A stretch of 64,000 nucleotides of DNA from Acinetobacter ursingii DSM 16037 = CIP 107286 (GTDB taxonomy: Bacteria; Pseudomonadota; Gammaproteobacteria; Pseudomonadales; Moraxellaceae): NCBI RefSeq assembly GCF_000368825.1, contig NZ_KB849717.1:186001-250000 (forward strand), given 5' to 3'. The position numbers and the translations under genes are program-made. This document shows positions 37,612 through 48,606 of this stretch, piece by piece (the stretch's first letter is position 1; every line of letters begins with the position of its first letter). The notes beneath the pieces were generated by a model. It ran no database searches and was not told the DNA's origin. It saw nothing but the letters and a program-made list of their open reading frames with translations.

Positions 37612-37800
37612 AATGCCCCATCTGTCTATGTACCTGAGAGCTTCGGTTTTCAATAATTCCTATTAATTATTTTAACCATCCCCTTCGGTGAGTATTTTTA
37701 AATACTTCTCTCCAGATTGATGTCGATTATTACAGTCCTTTTGCCTGAGAGTTTCCGGGGTCGTTGCTCCTTCGGCGTGTTCACAGGAACATCTCTCCTG
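37612..37800 (-). promoter_or_regulatory. Tandem glycine riboswitch (gcvT element)
   Basis: Read on the minus strand, aptamer 1 (about 37799-37732) has GGAGAG, CGCCGAAGGAGCAA and AAACTCTCAGGCAAAAGGAC. Aptamer 2 (about 37715-37612) has GGAGAG, CACCGAAGGGG and GCTCTCAGG. A linker of about 17 bases joins them. These are the conserved elements of the two-aptamer glycine riboswitch. The expression platform is not clear to me: no terminator stands between aptamer 2 and the gene, so translational control is plausible. Confidence 0.92.
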
Positions 37801-37875
37801 CAATAATTCATATTGTTATAAAAGCAATGTACATGCCAGTTTTTAAAAGTCCAACTTTATTTTGTAGCTCAAATA

Positions 37876-37908
37876 AAAAAATCTCATCAGCCTAAAACTG
37901 ATGAGGTT
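37876..37908 (-). terminator. Terminator of the TerC-family gene
   Basis: On the minus strand CCTCATCAG pairs with CTGATGAG and is followed by ATTTTTTTATTT. Confidence 0.85.
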
Positions 37909-37935
37909 TCTGCGAATCAAATAGGTTGAAAAAGC

Positions 37936-39471
37936 TTAATCGTCGACTGGATAAGTAATCTTGATGGTCTTGATTCTATTTTCATCCATTTCCAGAACTT
38001 CAAATCGAATGCCTTCATGATCAATCGTGGTACCAATCTGAATCGGTGAAGCTGCTTTATCCATGATTAAGCCCGAAACACTGATATATTCACCATCTTC
38101 TGGCATGAGTTCGATCATACCCAGTTCAAGCTCAAGCTGATACAAATCTAAAAGCCCAGTTGCTTGCCATGTACGCTCATCGATTTTCACCAACTCTGGC
38201 TGTTCATCGGCATCTGGAAATTCACCCGCGATTGCTTCAAATACATCTAGTGGCGAGATCAGACCCTGCACTGTACCAAACTCATCACTCACTAAAACCA
38301 GTGATCCTTTGGAAGCACGTAAGGTATTAATCGCATCAATCACTTTCATGCGTTCAAAGATAAAGATTGGACGCTGTCGCTTTAATAAAACTTTGACATG
38401 ATCTGGATGATCCAGCGCATCAATTAAATCCTTAGCACGAGCAACCGTAATCACTTTATCCAAACTGCCACGACATACGGGAAACAAACTATGCGGAACA
38501 GACAAAATCTGCTGACGGATAAGTTCAGGATCATCATCAATATTGACCCACGAGATCTGAGAACGAGGGGTCATGATCGATGCCACAGTTCGTTCGGCGA
38601 GAGTCAGTACACCGCCAATCATATATCGCTCATCATTAACAAATAATGTTTGAGATTCCGAGTTTTCATCCACAGCCGAAATTCGATCTTTTTCACCCAT
38701 CATTTTGAAAATGGCATTGGCAGTTCGATGACGTAATGGAATCTTGGACTGATTTTTTTCGACATTGCGCTGTGAAAACTGATTAAAGGCTTCGATCAGA
38801 ATGGCAACGCCAATACCTGAGTAGATGTAACCTTTTGGAATATGGAAGCCCATACCTTCTGCAATCAGGCTCACGCCAATTAAAAGCAAGAAACTCAGAC
38901 ATAAAATAACAACGGTTGGATGTCGATTTACAAAGGCTGTTAAAGGTTTAGATGCGATGAGCATCACAATCACCGCAACAGTCACAGCAGTCATCATGAC
39001 ATAAATATTATCCACCATCCCAATCGCAGTAATAACTGAGTCTAACGAAAATACAGCATCAAGTACGATAATCTGTGCAACCACTGCCCAGAAACTTGCA
39101 TAGGCAACTGAAGAATTCGTTTTAATTTCAGGTTTGCCTTCCATCTTTTCATGAAGCTCAGTCACCGCTTTATAAACAAGAAATAAACCACCCAATAGCA
39201 GAATTAAATCTCGTCCAGAGAATGTCATTCCCGCAACATCAATCAAAGGCTTTGTGAGTGTAACCAACCATGAAATAACAGAAAGAAGTGCCAAACGCAT
39301 AATAAGCGCCAGCGATAAACCAATAACACGTGCTTTATCACGCTGTTCAGGAGGAAGTTTATCGGCCAAAATAGCGATAAAAACCAGATTATCAATTCCT
39401 AGAACAATTTCTAATGCAATCAGGGTCAGCAACCCTACCCAAATACCAGGATCTAATAAAAATTCCATCAT
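37936..39471 (-). CDS. TerC-family membrane protein with CBS pair and CorC/HlyC domain
   Basis: The 511-residue protein has a TerC domain with about seven helices ([35 protein letters not shown]; acidic residues in both repeats), then two CBS domains (about 300-420) and a CorC_HlyC domain at the end. The architecture matches E. coli YoaE/YegH. TerC proteins are linked to manganese or other metal efflux. GAGGTGA precedes the ATG. No yybP-ykoY riboswitch is visible upstream. Confidence 0.92.
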   Translation of the reverse strand: MMEFLLDPGIWVGLLTLIALEIVLGIDNLVFIAILADKLPPEQRDKARVIGLSLALIMRLALLSVISWLVTLTKPLIDVAGMTFSGRDLILLLGGLFLVYKAVTELHEKMEGKPEIKTNSSVAYASFWAVVAQIIVLDAVFSLDSVITAIGMVDNIYVMMTAVTVAVIVMLIASKPLTAFVNRHPTVVILCLSFLLLIGVSLIAEGMGFHIPKGYIYSGIGVAILIEAFNQFSQRNVEKNQSKIPLRHRTANAIFKMMGEKDRISAVDENSESQTLFVNDERYMIGGVLTLAERTVASIMTPRSQISWVNIDDDPELIRQQILSVPHSLFPVCRGSLDKVITVARAKDLIDALDHPDHVKVLLKRQRPIFIFERMKVIDAINTLRASKGSLVLVSDEFGTVQGLISPLDVFEAIAGEFPDADEQPELVKIDERTWQATGLLDLYQLELELGMIELMPEDGEYISVSGLIMDKAASPIQIGTTIDHEGIRFEVLEMDENRIKTIKITYPVDD

Positions 39472-39499
39472 TAGATCACCTCAAATACTTGAGAACAAA

Positions 39500-39574
39500 T
39501 CAATAAAAATAACCTACACGGCGATGGATCCATTCACGGATACCCTTTTCAATTAAGATGGTTTCATTATGCAT
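39500..39574 (-). CDS. Possible 24-residue leader ORF upstream of the TerC-family gene
   Basis: ATG 39574 opens 24 codons, MHNETILIEKGIREWIHRRV then GYFY, ending in TGA at 39500, 28 bases before the TerC-family start and in another frame. The sequence is charged rather than hydrophobic and the ribosome site is weak (AGAAAAAG). It may be a regulatory leader or chance. Confidence 0.3.
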   Translation of the reverse strand: MHNETILIEKGIREWIHRRVGYFY

Positions 39575-39956
39575 AACTTTTTCTACTTGTAATTATTTTT
39601 TTGTATATTGAGTGAATTTTTTAAGCTTAAATTAAGTTTGATAAAAATATATCATAAACTTTAATCAAAAAAGTTAATTTATCGAATAATTTTAACAATT
39701 GCCGCACATAATTAAATAAAAAAGTGAAACACTCAAATTTATCCAAAATATTAATACTTTACAACTGGATAATGACTGCTATAAATTATCATATTGTGCT
39801 TTTGAGCACTGCATTTCCACCGGAATAAATATACAAATTCAAAAAATATTGCCAAACACATCACAAAATATTATGATTATTCTGCTAACACAACGACTTT
39901 AGAACAATACGGTATAGCAACAATAATTACACATTCACCAACTTGGGAATTATGAA
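39575..39956. other. AT-rich intergenic region with promoter-like signals
   Basis: The only clear signals are a hairpin, GTGCT/AGCAC, at about 39796-39809 and a promoter-like TTTACA...TATAAA (16-base spacing, about 39758-39785) pointing to the MarR gene. No further ORF is convincing. Confidence 0.4.
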
Positions 39957-40421
39957 ATGAGTAAAAAATACACGAGGTTTTTACCAACCGCAGAGTCTTA
40001 TGACTTTAACGAATTTCCATATTACTGGATTACACAAGTCCATGCACGTTATGTCCTAAACATTGATAATGTCCTAAAAAAATACGGTTTGGATAATTCT
40101 CGTCGGCGTATTTTATTAGCATTAAATTCAAAACCCAAAGCCAATGTTTCAGATTTGTCTGAGATGATCATTTCAAAAATGTCTACGACTACGAAAATCG
40201 TTTACCGCCTAAAAGATGAAGGGTTAGTCAATACCTTTTGTTGCCCTGAAGATGCGCGAATTACTCGGGTTGAACTCACTGAAAAAGGCAAGGAAATGAT
40301 TTATAAAATTAACGATATTACCAGTGTCGTGCTAGAACAGTCTTTTGATGGCTTGACTCCTCTTCAACTGGAAAAAACCATTGAAAACTTAAAACAGATT
40401 TATAAAAATCTGTCACATTAA
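39957..40421 (+). CDS. MarR-family transcriptional regulator
   Basis: The 154-residue winged-helix protein has a recognition region NVSDLSEMIISKMSTTTKIV (about residues 60-80) and wing DARITRVELTEKGKEM. MarR proteins are dimeric repressors that respond to small aromatic or oxidant ligands. GGGAATT provides the ribosome site. Its end overlaps the convergent HMCES-type gene by four bases. Confidence 0.9.
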   Translation: MSKKYTRFLPTAESYDFNEFPYYWITQVHARYVLNIDNVLKKYGLDNSRRRILLALNSKPKANVSDLSEMIISKMSTTTKIVYRLKDEGLVNTFCCPEDARITRVELTEKGKEMIYKINDITSVVLEQSFDGLTPLQLEKTIENLKQIYKNLSH

Positions 40422-41077
40422 TCAAAAAAGTTTAATTGTGGTGATATTTTCGTAGCAGTTTGACGTGGCACATGCATACATTCAAACTCATCAACAGGAA
40501 AACCCTCTATAAAACTTTGTATGTCAGGTGTTTTTAAATCAAGCCATTCATGCAAACGTTCATGAGGAATGACGATTACCGATCGTTTGACATCTCCTGG
40601 TTCATGAAATTCTTTCATCATCGGGTGATCTATGGCGTCCATTGTAATCATGGCAGCCGAACGAATAATATCACCATCTAATCGACAAATTTCATAAATT
40701 GCTGCAATAAAGAAAGCTTCACCATCTTTACGACGCACACACCAACGTTGTGGTTTCCCATCAATGTATTTAGCTTCATAGAACTCAGTGACAGGGATAA
40801 CACCAAAGTTACACTTAGCCGCGGCTTCAAAAAAGCTTGAACGCTGTAATAAGGTTTCACTACGCGCATTGTAGGTTTTTTTTGCAGAAGATAAATCAGT
40901 CGCCCATTTAGGCACTAAACCGAACATCACATCTCGCCATTCCAAACCCAATTCAGATTTAAATAATAAAGGTGTCGTATAAGCAGGATAAACTTCATCC
41001 AAATATTCAAAAGGAATTGGAGGTAGATTCAATGCTTGAAGTTGACTATAAGTTAAAGGCTTAAAATTTGCGCACAT
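40418..41077 (-). CDS. SOS response-associated peptidase / abasic-site DNA-crosslinking protein (YedK/HMCES)
   Basis: The 219-residue SRAP-domain protein keeps the catalytic Cys2 (MCANF), the NARSET motif (YNARSETLL), a variant of GFYEW as TEFYEAK, and the active-site His in KEFHEPGDVKRS. YedK forms a covalent link with abasic sites in single-stranded DNA. Two motif differences (EFYEA for GFYEW and no HxRMP) make it a divergent member. Confidence 0.88.
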   Translation of the reverse strand: MCANFKPLTYSQLQALNLPPIPFEYLDEVYPAYTTPLLFKSELGLEWRDVMFGLVPKWATDLSSAKKTYNARSETLLQRSSFFEAAAKCNFGVIPVTEFYEAKYIDGKPQRWCVRRKDGEAFFIAAIYEICRLDGDIIRSAAMITMDAIDHPMMKEFHEPGDVKRSVIVIPHERLHEWLDLKTPDIQSFIEGFPVDEFECMHVPRQTATKISPQLNFFD

Positions 41078-41133
41078 TTTAATAAATCTTGATTACCCTT
41101 TATTTAAATGATGCTGATTTTTTATTTTTCAAT

Positions 41134-41159
41134 AAAAAAGTCCCCAGAGGGACTTTTTT
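41134..41159 (-). terminator. Terminator of glcB
   Basis: AAAAAAGTCCC pairs with GGGACTTTTTT around a CAGA-type loop. Confidence 0.9.
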
Positions 41160-41176
41160 ATCAACAAGTGATTAAA

Positions 41177-43342
41177 TTAATCACCTGTATAACCTTTCAA
41201 TTTTAAACGAGCTGCATGTAGTAAAGGCTCTGTATAACCTGAAGGTTGCTCAGCACCTTTGAAGATCAAGTCATAAGCTGCTTTAAAGGCAATATCATTG
41301 ACAAATTTAGGCGCCATTGGCGTGTATTCTGGATCATTAGCATTTTGACCATCCACCACTTTCGCCATACGCTCCAGAACTTCTTCAACTTGCTCTTTGG
41401 TCACAATACCGTGACGCAACCAGTTCGCAACGTGTTGTGAAGAAATACGTAATGTCGCGCGGTCTTCCATCAAGCCAACATCATTGATATCTGGAACTTT
41501 AGAACAACCAACACCTAAATCAACCCAACGAACCACATAACCTAAGATACCTTGACAGTTGTTTTCAAGTTCTTTGGTAATTTCATCAGCTGTCCAGTTA
41601 GTATTTTCAGCCAACGGTGGAGTAAGCAAATCATCAAGTGGTAAAGCTTGCGTATTGAGTAACTCTTTTTGACGTTCAGATACATTGCATTGATGATAAT
41701 GAATTGCGTGAATCACCGCACCAGATGGAGATGGAACCCAAGCACAGCTTGCGCCTGCTTCTGGATGCTCAATTTTGGTTTTATACATGTCTAACAGCAT
41801 ATCTGGTTTTGGCCACATGCCTTTACCGATTTGTGCTTTACCACGTAAACCGGTCTGTAAGCCAATCATAACATTACGGTTTTCATACGCAGGGAACCAT
41901 TTTTGTCCTTTGATTTCGCCTTTACGAACAAACGCACCCGCTTCCATAAAGGTATGGATTTCGTCACCTGTACGATCCATAAAACCAGTATTAATAAAGA
42001 TGGTACGATCTTTCGCCTGAGCAATACAGTTTTTCAGGTTTACAGAAGTACGGCGTTCTTCATCCATAATACCGACTTTAAGTGCTTTAGCAGGTAAACC
42101 TAATGCTTGTTCTACGCGCTCAAACAATTCAACCGTAAATGCAACTTCTTCGGGACCATGCATTTTTGGCTTAACAATATACATAGAACCTTTACGCGAG
42201 TTCTTCAATGTATTGTTGCCACGAATATCTGGAATGGTAAGCAAAGGCGTTACTAGAGCATCCATGATGCCTTCATAAATTTCTTTGCCATCGACTAAAA
42301 TCGCTGGATTCGTCATCAGATGCCCAACATTACGAAGAAGCATCAATGAACGGCCATGCAACGTCGTTGTACCGCCAATCAGATTCTTAATAACACGATC
42401 TTCGCTAAGTTTACGTGTAACCGTTTTACCGTTTTTCTCGATAGACTCTGTTAGATCACCTTTCATTAGACCTAACCAGTTACGGTAACCTTCAACTTTT
42501 TCTTCTGCATCTACAGCCGCAACTGAATCTTCCAAATCCTGAATCGTCGTTACTGCAGCTTCCAGAACTAAATCTTTGACCCCAGCAGCATCTGTTTTAC
42601 CAATTGGACTATTGGCATCAATTTCAATAATGACATGCAAACCATTGTTGAGTAACACCACTTCGGTTGGTGCTGCTTCTTCGCCGTTATAACCAACAAA
42701 TGCTGATTCTTGCTTAAGCTTGGTTTGCGAGCCATCTTTTAAGGTCACTACGAGTGCTTTATTTTCAATCGCATAGTGAGTTGCATCGGCATGTGAGCCT
42801 TGTGTTAAAGCGAATGTTTGATCAAGGAAATTTTTAGCAAAAGCAATTACCTTTTCGCCACGCACTGGGTTATAGCCCTTGCCTTTTTCAGCACCATCCG
42901 TTTCTGGAATCACATCGAAACCATATAGAGCATCGTATAAAGAACCCCAACGCGCATTAGCTGCATTTAGGCTATAACGTGCATTACGTACAGGTACCAC
43001 CAATTGTGCGCCTGCAAGTAAAGCAATTTCTTCATCTACATTTTCAGTGGTGATCTGGAAATCTTCTACTTCTGGTAATAAGTAGCCAATTTCTGTAAGG
43101 AAAGCTTTGTAAGCTTCTAATTCAAATTTGTTATTACGGTGCCACTCGTCAATTTTAGCCTGTAACTTATCACGCTTTGCCAAAAGCGCCGTGTTTTTTG
43201 GACTAAGATCAACAACGACTTGCTCAAAGTTCTTCCAGTAAGTTTCACTGTCCAAACCTGAAACTGGTAGAGCTTCATTTTCGATAAAGTCGTAAAGTTC
43301 TTTAGCAATCGCTAACTTGCCTTTTTGAATACGTGCCGTCAT
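41177..43342 (-). CDS. glcB: Malate synthase G
   Basis: The 721-residue protein has the length of the large G isoform. It contains [20 protein letters not shown] (catalytic acid region, about residues 270-290), [20 protein letters not shown] and the active-site segment [20 protein letters not shown]. It condenses glyoxylate and acetyl-CoA to malate, the second step of the glyoxylate shunt. The gene is monocistronic with its own terminator. Confidence 0.98.
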   Translation of the reverse strand: MTARIQKGKLAIAKELYDFIENEALPVSGLDSETYWKNFEQVVVDLSPKNTALLAKRDKLQAKIDEWHRNNKFELEAYKAFLTEIGYLLPEVEDFQITTENVDEEIALLAGAQLVVPVRNARYSLNAANARWGSLYDALYGFDVIPETDGAEKGKGYNPVRGEKVIAFAKNFLDQTFALTQGSHADATHYAIENKALVVTLKDGSQTKLKQESAFVGYNGEEAAPTEVVLLNNGLHVIIEIDANSPIGKTDAAGVKDLVLEAAVTTIQDLEDSVAAVDAEEKVEGYRNWLGLMKGDLTESIEKNGKTVTRKLSEDRVIKNLIGGTTTLHGRSLMLLRNVGHLMTNPAILVDGKEIYEGIMDALVTPLLTIPDIRGNNTLKNSRKGSMYIVKPKMHGPEEVAFTVELFERVEQALGLPAKALKVGIMDEERRTSVNLKNCIAQAKDRTIFINTGFMDRTGDEIHTFMEAGAFVRKGEIKGQKWFPAYENRNVMIGLQTGLRGKAQIGKGMWPKPDMLLDMYKTKIEHPEAGASCAWVPSPSGAVIHAIHYHQCNVSERQKELLNTQALPLDDLLTPPLAENTNWTADEITKELENNCQGILGYVVRWVDLGVGCSKVPDINDVGLMEDRATLRISSQHVANWLRHGIVTKEQVEEVLERMAKVVDGQNANDPEYTPMAPKFVNDIAFKAAYDLIFKGAEQPSGYTEPLLHAARLKLKGYTGD

Positions 43343-43675
43343 TGTCTTTCCTGATGTTGCTACTTTTTATAACAAGAGTTTCAAGTATACCGATTTATAC
43401 TTTGCTGAATAGTAATATCACGCTGCTAAATAATAAGCATTTCAAAAACAAACCATCTTGTTGGTTCTTATTTAGCGAGGTAAAACTTTCATTTCAGCAA
43501 TTCGTATACCCAATTACAGTGTATAAAATTTTTAAAATGCCGAAATTAGACTTAAGTTCAGATCAGTCTAATCGACTCCTTTTTCATAATGAACCATAGT
43601 TATAACAAAAAAATATGGCATTGAAAGCATTGGCTCAAAGAAATTTGTACATTCTTTTATAACGATTTAGATGCA
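43343..43675. other. Intergenic region between glcB and zapE
   Basis: The region is AT-rich and holds the glcB promoter region on the minus strand. An open frame of 88 codons on the plus strand starts inside glcB and lacks a ribosome site, so I see no gene here. Confidence 0.5.
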
Positions 43676-43704
43676 AAGAAAAAGGCGTTCAATTTGAACG
43701 CCTT
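43676..43704 (-). terminator. Terminator of zapE
   Basis: AAGGCGTTCAA pairs with TTGAACGCCTT and is followed on the minus strand by TTTCTTTG. Confidence 0.85.
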
Positions 43705-43724
43705 GAGTATCCATTATTTCGAGC

Positions 43725-44870
43725 TTAGCTGTTTTCAGCGGCTTGATGAATCTGTCTGTGTTCAGAATGCAAATACTCATCAGATTGCATTTCTAGCAAG
43801 CGGGAACGAGTACGTTCAATTTCAAAAGCCAATTTTTCACCTTGATATAAATCAATGATGGAATCCTGAGAAGTCAGAAGCAATTTGACGCCACGATCAT
43901 AAAACTCATCCACCAGATAAATAAAACGACGCACACCTTCAGATAAACTATCGGTTAAATGCGGTACATTACTCACCAAAACCGTATTATATAAGTTTGC
44001 AATTTCAATAAAATCTGCTGGACTGCGCGGTTTGAAGCAAAGTTCTGAAAACTCACACCAAAGTACATCTTCCGTATGACCTAACGTTTCTACAACACGG
44101 TGATTAATGGTGATCGGTTCATCCGAATAACCCTGTGTTTGGGTAATAGCTTTAAAACGCTGTGCCATCCAGATTTTAGCATCATCAGAAAGAGGATACT
44201 TAAACAGTTGTGCTTGCTTAAGTACACGTAAACGATAATCGACACCTGCATCTACATTTAAAACCACACAATTCTTTTTCACCTGTTCAATTGCAGGTAA
44301 GAAACGATCTCGATGAATGCCGTTTTTGTATAAGCCATCTGGGGCAATATTTGAAGTTGCAATGAGGGTAATACCACGTGCAAACAATTTTTGGAACAAA
44401 TCGCTTAAAATCATGGCATCCGTGACATTGGATACAAAAAATTCATCAAAGCAAATCACCACAGCATCTTTATAGATTTGATCCGCGACCAAATCTAATG
44501 GATTGCGCTGACCAGACAAACGATTTAGCTCACGATGTACATGCTGCATAAAATGATGAAAATGCATGCGTGTCTTACGGCGAAATGGAACAGAATCATA
44601 AAATTGATCCATCAACCATGTTTTACCACGCCCTACACCCCCCCACATATATACGCCTCGTGGCGCAGTTTGGCGACGGAAACGGCGGAATGCTTTTTTT
44701 GAAGCTTTATAACGACTAATGAGATCCTGCCAAACTCGTTCTAATTCATGTACAGCCTGTGCCTGAGCTTCATCAGGCATAAATTGTCCTGAAGATAATG
44801 CTTGTGCATAACGCTCTGCAGGAGATAAAGGAGTAAACGCTGTACCATGAGGAGAATGAATGTTTGCCAT
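43725..44870 (-). CDS. zapE: Cell division ATPase ZapE (AFG1-like)
   Basis: The 381-residue AFG1-family P-loop ATPase has Walker A GGVGRGKTWLMD (about residues 77-88), HFHHFMQHVH, Walker B VICFDEFFVSNVTDAM and sensor IATSNIAPDGLYKNG. ZapE binds FtsZ at the division site in E. coli under stress. Confidence 0.95.
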   Translation of the reverse strand: MANIHSPHGTAFTPLSPAERYAQALSSGQFMPDEAQAQAVHELERVWQDLISRYKASKKAFRRFRRQTAPRGVYMWGGVGRGKTWLMDQFYDSVPFRRKTRMHFHHFMQHVHRELNRLSGQRNPLDLVADQIYKDAVVICFDEFFVSNVTDAMILSDLFQKLFARGITLIATSNIAPDGLYKNGIHRDRFLPAIEQVKKNCVVLNVDAGVDYRLRVLKQAQLFKYPLSDDAKIWMAQRFKAITQTQGYSDEPITINHRVVETLGHTEDVLWCEFSELCFKPRSPADFIEIANLYNTVLVSNVPHLTDSLSEGVRRFIYLVDEFYDRGVKLLLTSQDSIIDLYQGEKLAFEIERTRSRLLEMQSDEYLHSEHRQIHQAAENS

Positions 44871-44956
44871 GTCTTTTATTTGCTTTCAGTATTTGTAGAA
44901 AAAGTATATCGAAGATTCGATGCGTGAAAATAGAACTTTGGACTATAGCTTTGATG

Positions 44957-45967
44957 CTATTTTCCATACTGTCTTGGACTTTGTCCAAACCAGCGTTTAA
45001 ATGCATGATTAAATGCAGCAGGTTCTGAATAACCCAGTAATTCTGCAATGACTTCGATTGAATATTCCTTATATTCCATAAGCTTTAATGCCTTAGTTTT
45101 AACTAACTGCTCACGAATTTGTTTATAACTCGTATTCAGTTGTTGCAATTGATGCCGCAGAGTTCGCTCAGGAATCTGAAGAGCAATTGCCGTTTCCGCC
45201 ATTGTGGGAATTACACCCTGTTGTAATTCGAGATAATTATGCACACGCTGCACCAGATCGGATTGCTGTGTTGCTTCATCATCTAAACGTTTGATCTCAT
45301 CCAGACATTTAGCTTCATAGACGCGATGGGTAATGATATCCGCAGATGGGATTTTTACATCTAATACCGCTTGATTCAAACTAAAAACCGCATGATCTGC
45401 ATTAAAATGCAAATTATTGCCATAATAATGCTGATACTGAGCTAGCATATTTAAATTTTGCGGCTGCGGGAATGGCAAATCCACTCGAATTTCAGGTGCC
45501 TCCAATCCCATCATTTTATAAATATCTAAAATAAATTTGTAAGTACCTGATATTTCACACTGGGCTCTTAAGCGTCCCATTTCTGTATTTAAATCGATGG
45601 GTACGTAAACTAATGACGCATATCCATCTCGTTCACTCAGACTGAGTTGTCCAAACAAATGCGTGAGACTTTGATATTCAATACCTTTATAAATAGCATG
45701 ACGAATGCTATCGGCAGTGACCAATAACATTAATAAAGGTCCATAACCTGCCAGCGCGTAATGTTGTCCAATATATAAGCCTTGTTCAGAAGGAACATCC
45801 TGACTGATAATATGCTGGATATCCCATTCCAAACTATCATGAATAATAGAATGTGGATTGAGGGCATCTATCCGAATCCCAATATTTGCCAGACGCGAAT
45901 CGACATCAATACCAGAATTACGCATTCCTTGTATTAAATACATGAGTCCAAGTATTGATCGCTTCAT
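44957..45967 (-). CDS. AraC-family transcriptional regulator
   Basis: The 336-residue protein has an N-terminal Arabinose_bd-type ligand domain (about residues 15-200) and a C-terminal AraC helix-turn-helix pair (MAETAIALQIPERTLRHQLQ and IAELLGYSEPAAFNHAFKRW, with SPRQYGK at the end). It is divergent from the flavin monooxygenase gene across 163 bases and is its likely activator (inference). Confidence 0.92.
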   Translation of the reverse strand: MKRSILGLMYLIQGMRNSGIDVDSRLANIGIRIDALNPHSIIHDSLEWDIQHIISQDVPSEQGLYIGQHYALAGYGPLLMLLVTADSIRHAIYKGIEYQSLTHLFGQLSLSERDGYASLVYVPIDLNTEMGRLRAQCEISGTYKFILDIYKMMGLEAPEIRVDLPFPQPQNLNMLAQYQHYYGNNLHFNADHAVFSLNQAVLDVKIPSADIITHRVYEAKCLDEIKRLDDEATQQSDLVQRVHNYLELQQGVIPTMAETAIALQIPERTLRHQLQQLNTSYKQIREQLVKTKALKLMEYKEYSIEVIAELLGYSEPAAFNHAFKRWFGQSPRQYGK

Positions 45968-46130
45968 TCACAGTTCTATTTTTCGATTACTGTAGTGTTG
46001 TACTATAAAGCAGCAATAAAATTAATTGCCGAATCTATCAATTTTGATGTCGATCTAATCATGTTTCTGGCTCTGATAATTCATTAAACTGATTATAAAT
46101 AGATCATTATTTCATTATCGGATCAATATC

Positions 46131-47651
46131 ATGCAAGATTCCTCAATCAATGCAATTCAAAAAACAAAAGTTGTGATTATCGGTGCGGGTTTTGGTGGAC
46201 TTGCAATGGCAATTCGTCTTCTACAAAACAATATTCATGATTTTGTAATTTTAGAAAAAGCCAAAGATGTCGGCGGAACTTGGCGAGAAAATCAATATCC
46301 CGGTGCGGCTTGCGATGTCCAATCACACATGTATTCACTTTCGTTTGCACCTAAAACCAACTGGTCTAAACGTTATGCCGAAGCAGGCGAAATTTTTTCA
46401 TATATTCAGGATATTACGGAGCAATTTCAACTTAGGAAATATTGTCAATTTGAGCATGAAGTTACCCGTGCAGAATATGATGAAGGGCGTTGTATCTGGA
46501 CACTTTCATTTAAAGAACATGCCCCATTTGAAGCACAATTTGTGATTTTTGCTTCAGGCCCTTTACATATTCCACAAATCCCACATATTAAAGGCATTGA
46601 AAACTTTCAAGGCAAAGTATTTCACTCATCAGAATGGGATCACCATTACGACCTAACAGGTAAAAATGTTGCTTCTATCGGAACAGGCGGCAGCGCAATT
46701 CAATATATTCCTGAAATTGCAAAACAGGTCAAGCAACTATATGTATTTCAACGTACAGCAGCGTGGGTGATTCCCAGAGACGAGCGTCAATATTCACATT
46801 TAAGCAAATTATTATTTAAAAAATCAAACATTTATCGGCAAGTGCATCGTGCGAGATTATACTGGAGTAATGAATCGAGAGTTATACCTATTGTCCAACC
46901 ACAAATTATGAAATATGGACAAAAACTTGCAGAAGCTTTTATTCGATTTCAGGTAAAAGATAAAGCACTTGCGAGGAAACTGACCCCAGATTTTGTAATG
47001 GGTTGTAAACGTATTTTGATTTCAAATAAATATTTTCCAACTTTCAATCGTAAAAATGTCGAGTTAGTGACCGATGGAATTCAAGAAATTACAGAAAATG
47101 CCATTGTGACCAAAGATGGTAAGCAAAGACAGATCGACTGCCTAATTTATGGAACGGGTTTTATTACAGATCCACGTATCTATCTGAAACATTTTGAATG
47201 TTTCGGGAAAAATCACCAAGAACTCAAACAAGCTTGGAAAAATGGTCCAGAAAGCTATTATGGAATAACGACAGCAGGCTTCCCGAATTTATTTCAGCTT
47301 CTCGGTCCAAATACAGTGCTTGGACATAATTCAGTTATTTTTATGATCGAATCTCAAGTGAACTATATTCTTCAACTGATCGAGATGGTGGATAAAACTC
47401 AAACACTTGCGGTTGAGGTGAAAGCCGATGTTCAAACTCAATTTAACCATAAAATTCAACAGCAACTAAAAGATACCGTCTGGCAGTCTGGAGGTTGTGT
47501 CAGTTGGTATCAGGCTGCGGATGGTAAAAACTTTGCTTTATGGCCAACCTATACATGGAAATATTGGTTAGAAACCAGAACTGCGAATGCCTCTGACTAT
47601 GTCTTTCTTGGACAAAATAGAACAAATGATAAAAAACAGGTTGCTGCATAA
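46131..47651 (+). CDS. Flavin-containing Baeyer-Villiger-type monooxygenase
   Basis: The 506-residue protein has two Rossmann motifs, VVIIGAGFGGLAMAIRL (FAD) and VASIGTGGSAIQYIPEIA (NADPH). Between them lies the Baeyer-Villiger fingerprint FQGKVFHSSEWDH (FxGxxxHxxxWD). It would insert oxygen into ketones or oxidise N/S atoms with NADPH and O2. The substrate is unknown. The divergent AraC regulator suggests an inducible catabolic role. Confidence 0.93.
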   Translation: MQDSSINAIQKTKVVIIGAGFGGLAMAIRLLQNNIHDFVILEKAKDVGGTWRENQYPGAACDVQSHMYSLSFAPKTNWSKRYAEAGEIFSYIQDITEQFQLRKYCQFEHEVTRAEYDEGRCIWTLSFKEHAPFEAQFVIFASGPLHIPQIPHIKGIENFQGKVFHSSEWDHHYDLTGKNVASIGTGGSAIQYIPEIAKQVKQLYVFQRTAAWVIPRDERQYSHLSKLLFKKSNIYRQVHRARLYWSNESRVIPIVQPQIMKYGQKLAEAFIRFQVKDKALARKLTPDFVMGCKRILISNKYFPTFNRKNVELVTDGIQEITENAIVTKDGKQRQIDCLIYGTGFITDPRIYLKHFECFGKNHQELKQAWKNGPESYYGITTAGFPNLFQLLGPNTVLGHNSVIFMIESQVNYILQLIEMVDKTQTLAVEVKADVQTQFNHKIQQQLKDTVWQSGGCVSWYQAADGKNFALWPTYTWKYWLETRTANASDYVFLGQNRTNDKKQVAA

Positions 47652-47697
47652 TTTTTTATCATCATAATAAGTAGGTTAAATAGAACCTACTTATTTT

Positions 47698-48606
47698 ATG
47701 CAATCCCTTATTTTAATTGTGCAAATTTTTATCGCAATTGGCTTAGGCTATTTTATTGCACCTCATTTAAAGCAAACCCTTCGCCAGTTTATATTTAAAA
47801 CACTCCCCTACTTTTCTTACTTACTGTTAATCAGTGTTGCTTTTGAATTTGCTCAAGCCTTAACTCATTTAGAGCATCCTGAGCGGATTTTACCGACTGC
47901 TCTTTTAATTGCAGCATCGACTTCCATTGCTTCATTTTTTGTGTGTTTGATTGCTTATAAATTATTAGATAAAGACAGTGTACAGGGAACAATTTCTTTG
48001 CATTTGTTTTTAAATGCATTAAAAAACATCAGTTATGCCTTTATTGCACTTGGTTTTGGAGCCACGTTAGGCTTTATAGTTCATCATTTTCAGATCAATG
48101 TGCTGTTCAATAGTTGGTATTTGCTTTTAGTTTTTATAGGTTTTATTGGTGTTGAGCTTGCTTACACCCATTTTGACCGTACTTGGCTCAGTTGGAAAAT
48201 ACTGGTTGTACCTTTGGCTGCGATATTTGGTTCACTGATTGCTGCTTTCTTCTGTTTTATGCTTTTAACTGGCTATAGCTTAAATGAAGTGATCGCTTTA
48301 TCTCAGGGTTATGGTTGGTATTCAATGTCAGGAATCTTATTTACTAAATTGCATTCAACCGAATTAGGTGGAATCGCCTTACTCACTGATTTATTTAGAG
48401 AAATTTTTGCAATTCTATTGATGTATTGTTTAGGTTGGCGCTTTCCTCGCTCTGCAATTTCAAGCGCTGGCGCAACATCAATGGATGTCACGTTAGCAAT
48501 GGTCAAACAGTCATGCGGCACACATTATGTGCCACATGCCATGATGAGCGGGATTATATTAAGTTTACTTGCACCCTTACTCATTAGTTTCTTTTTAATG
48601 CTTTAG
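47698..48606 (+). CDS. lysO: Lysine exporter LysO family protein
   Basis: The 302-residue integral membrane protein has about eight helices. The C-terminal LysO motifs are [32 protein letters not shown] and [19 protein letters not shown], which match E. coli LysO (YbjE). It would export lysine or its analogues. It lacks the usual short N-terminal separate domain but is otherwise complete, and its end overlaps the convergent pyrF by four bases. Confidence 0.9.
   Translation: MQSLILIVQIFIAIGLGYFIAPHLKQTLRQFIFKTLPYFSYLLLISVAFEFAQALTHLEHPERILPTALLIAASTSIASFFVCLIAYKLLDKDSVQGTISLHLFLNALKNISYAFIALGFGATLGFIVHHFQINVLFNSWYLLLVFIGFIGVELAYTHFDRTWLSWKILVVPLAAIFGSLIAAFFCFMLLTGYSLNEVIALSQGYGWYSMSGILFTKLHSTELGGIALLTDLFREIFAILLMYCLGWRFPRSAISSAGATSMDVTLAMVKQSCGTHYVPHAMMSGIILSLLAPLLISFFLML

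Noticed and set aside
39480..39600. yybP-ykoY manganese riboswitch upstream of the TerC-family gene
   Set aside because: The conserved internal-loop sequences of that riboswitch class are absent.
43333..43599. 88-codon plus-strand ORF upstream of glcB
   Set aside because: It starts inside glcB on the opposite strand, has no ribosome site and resembles no family.
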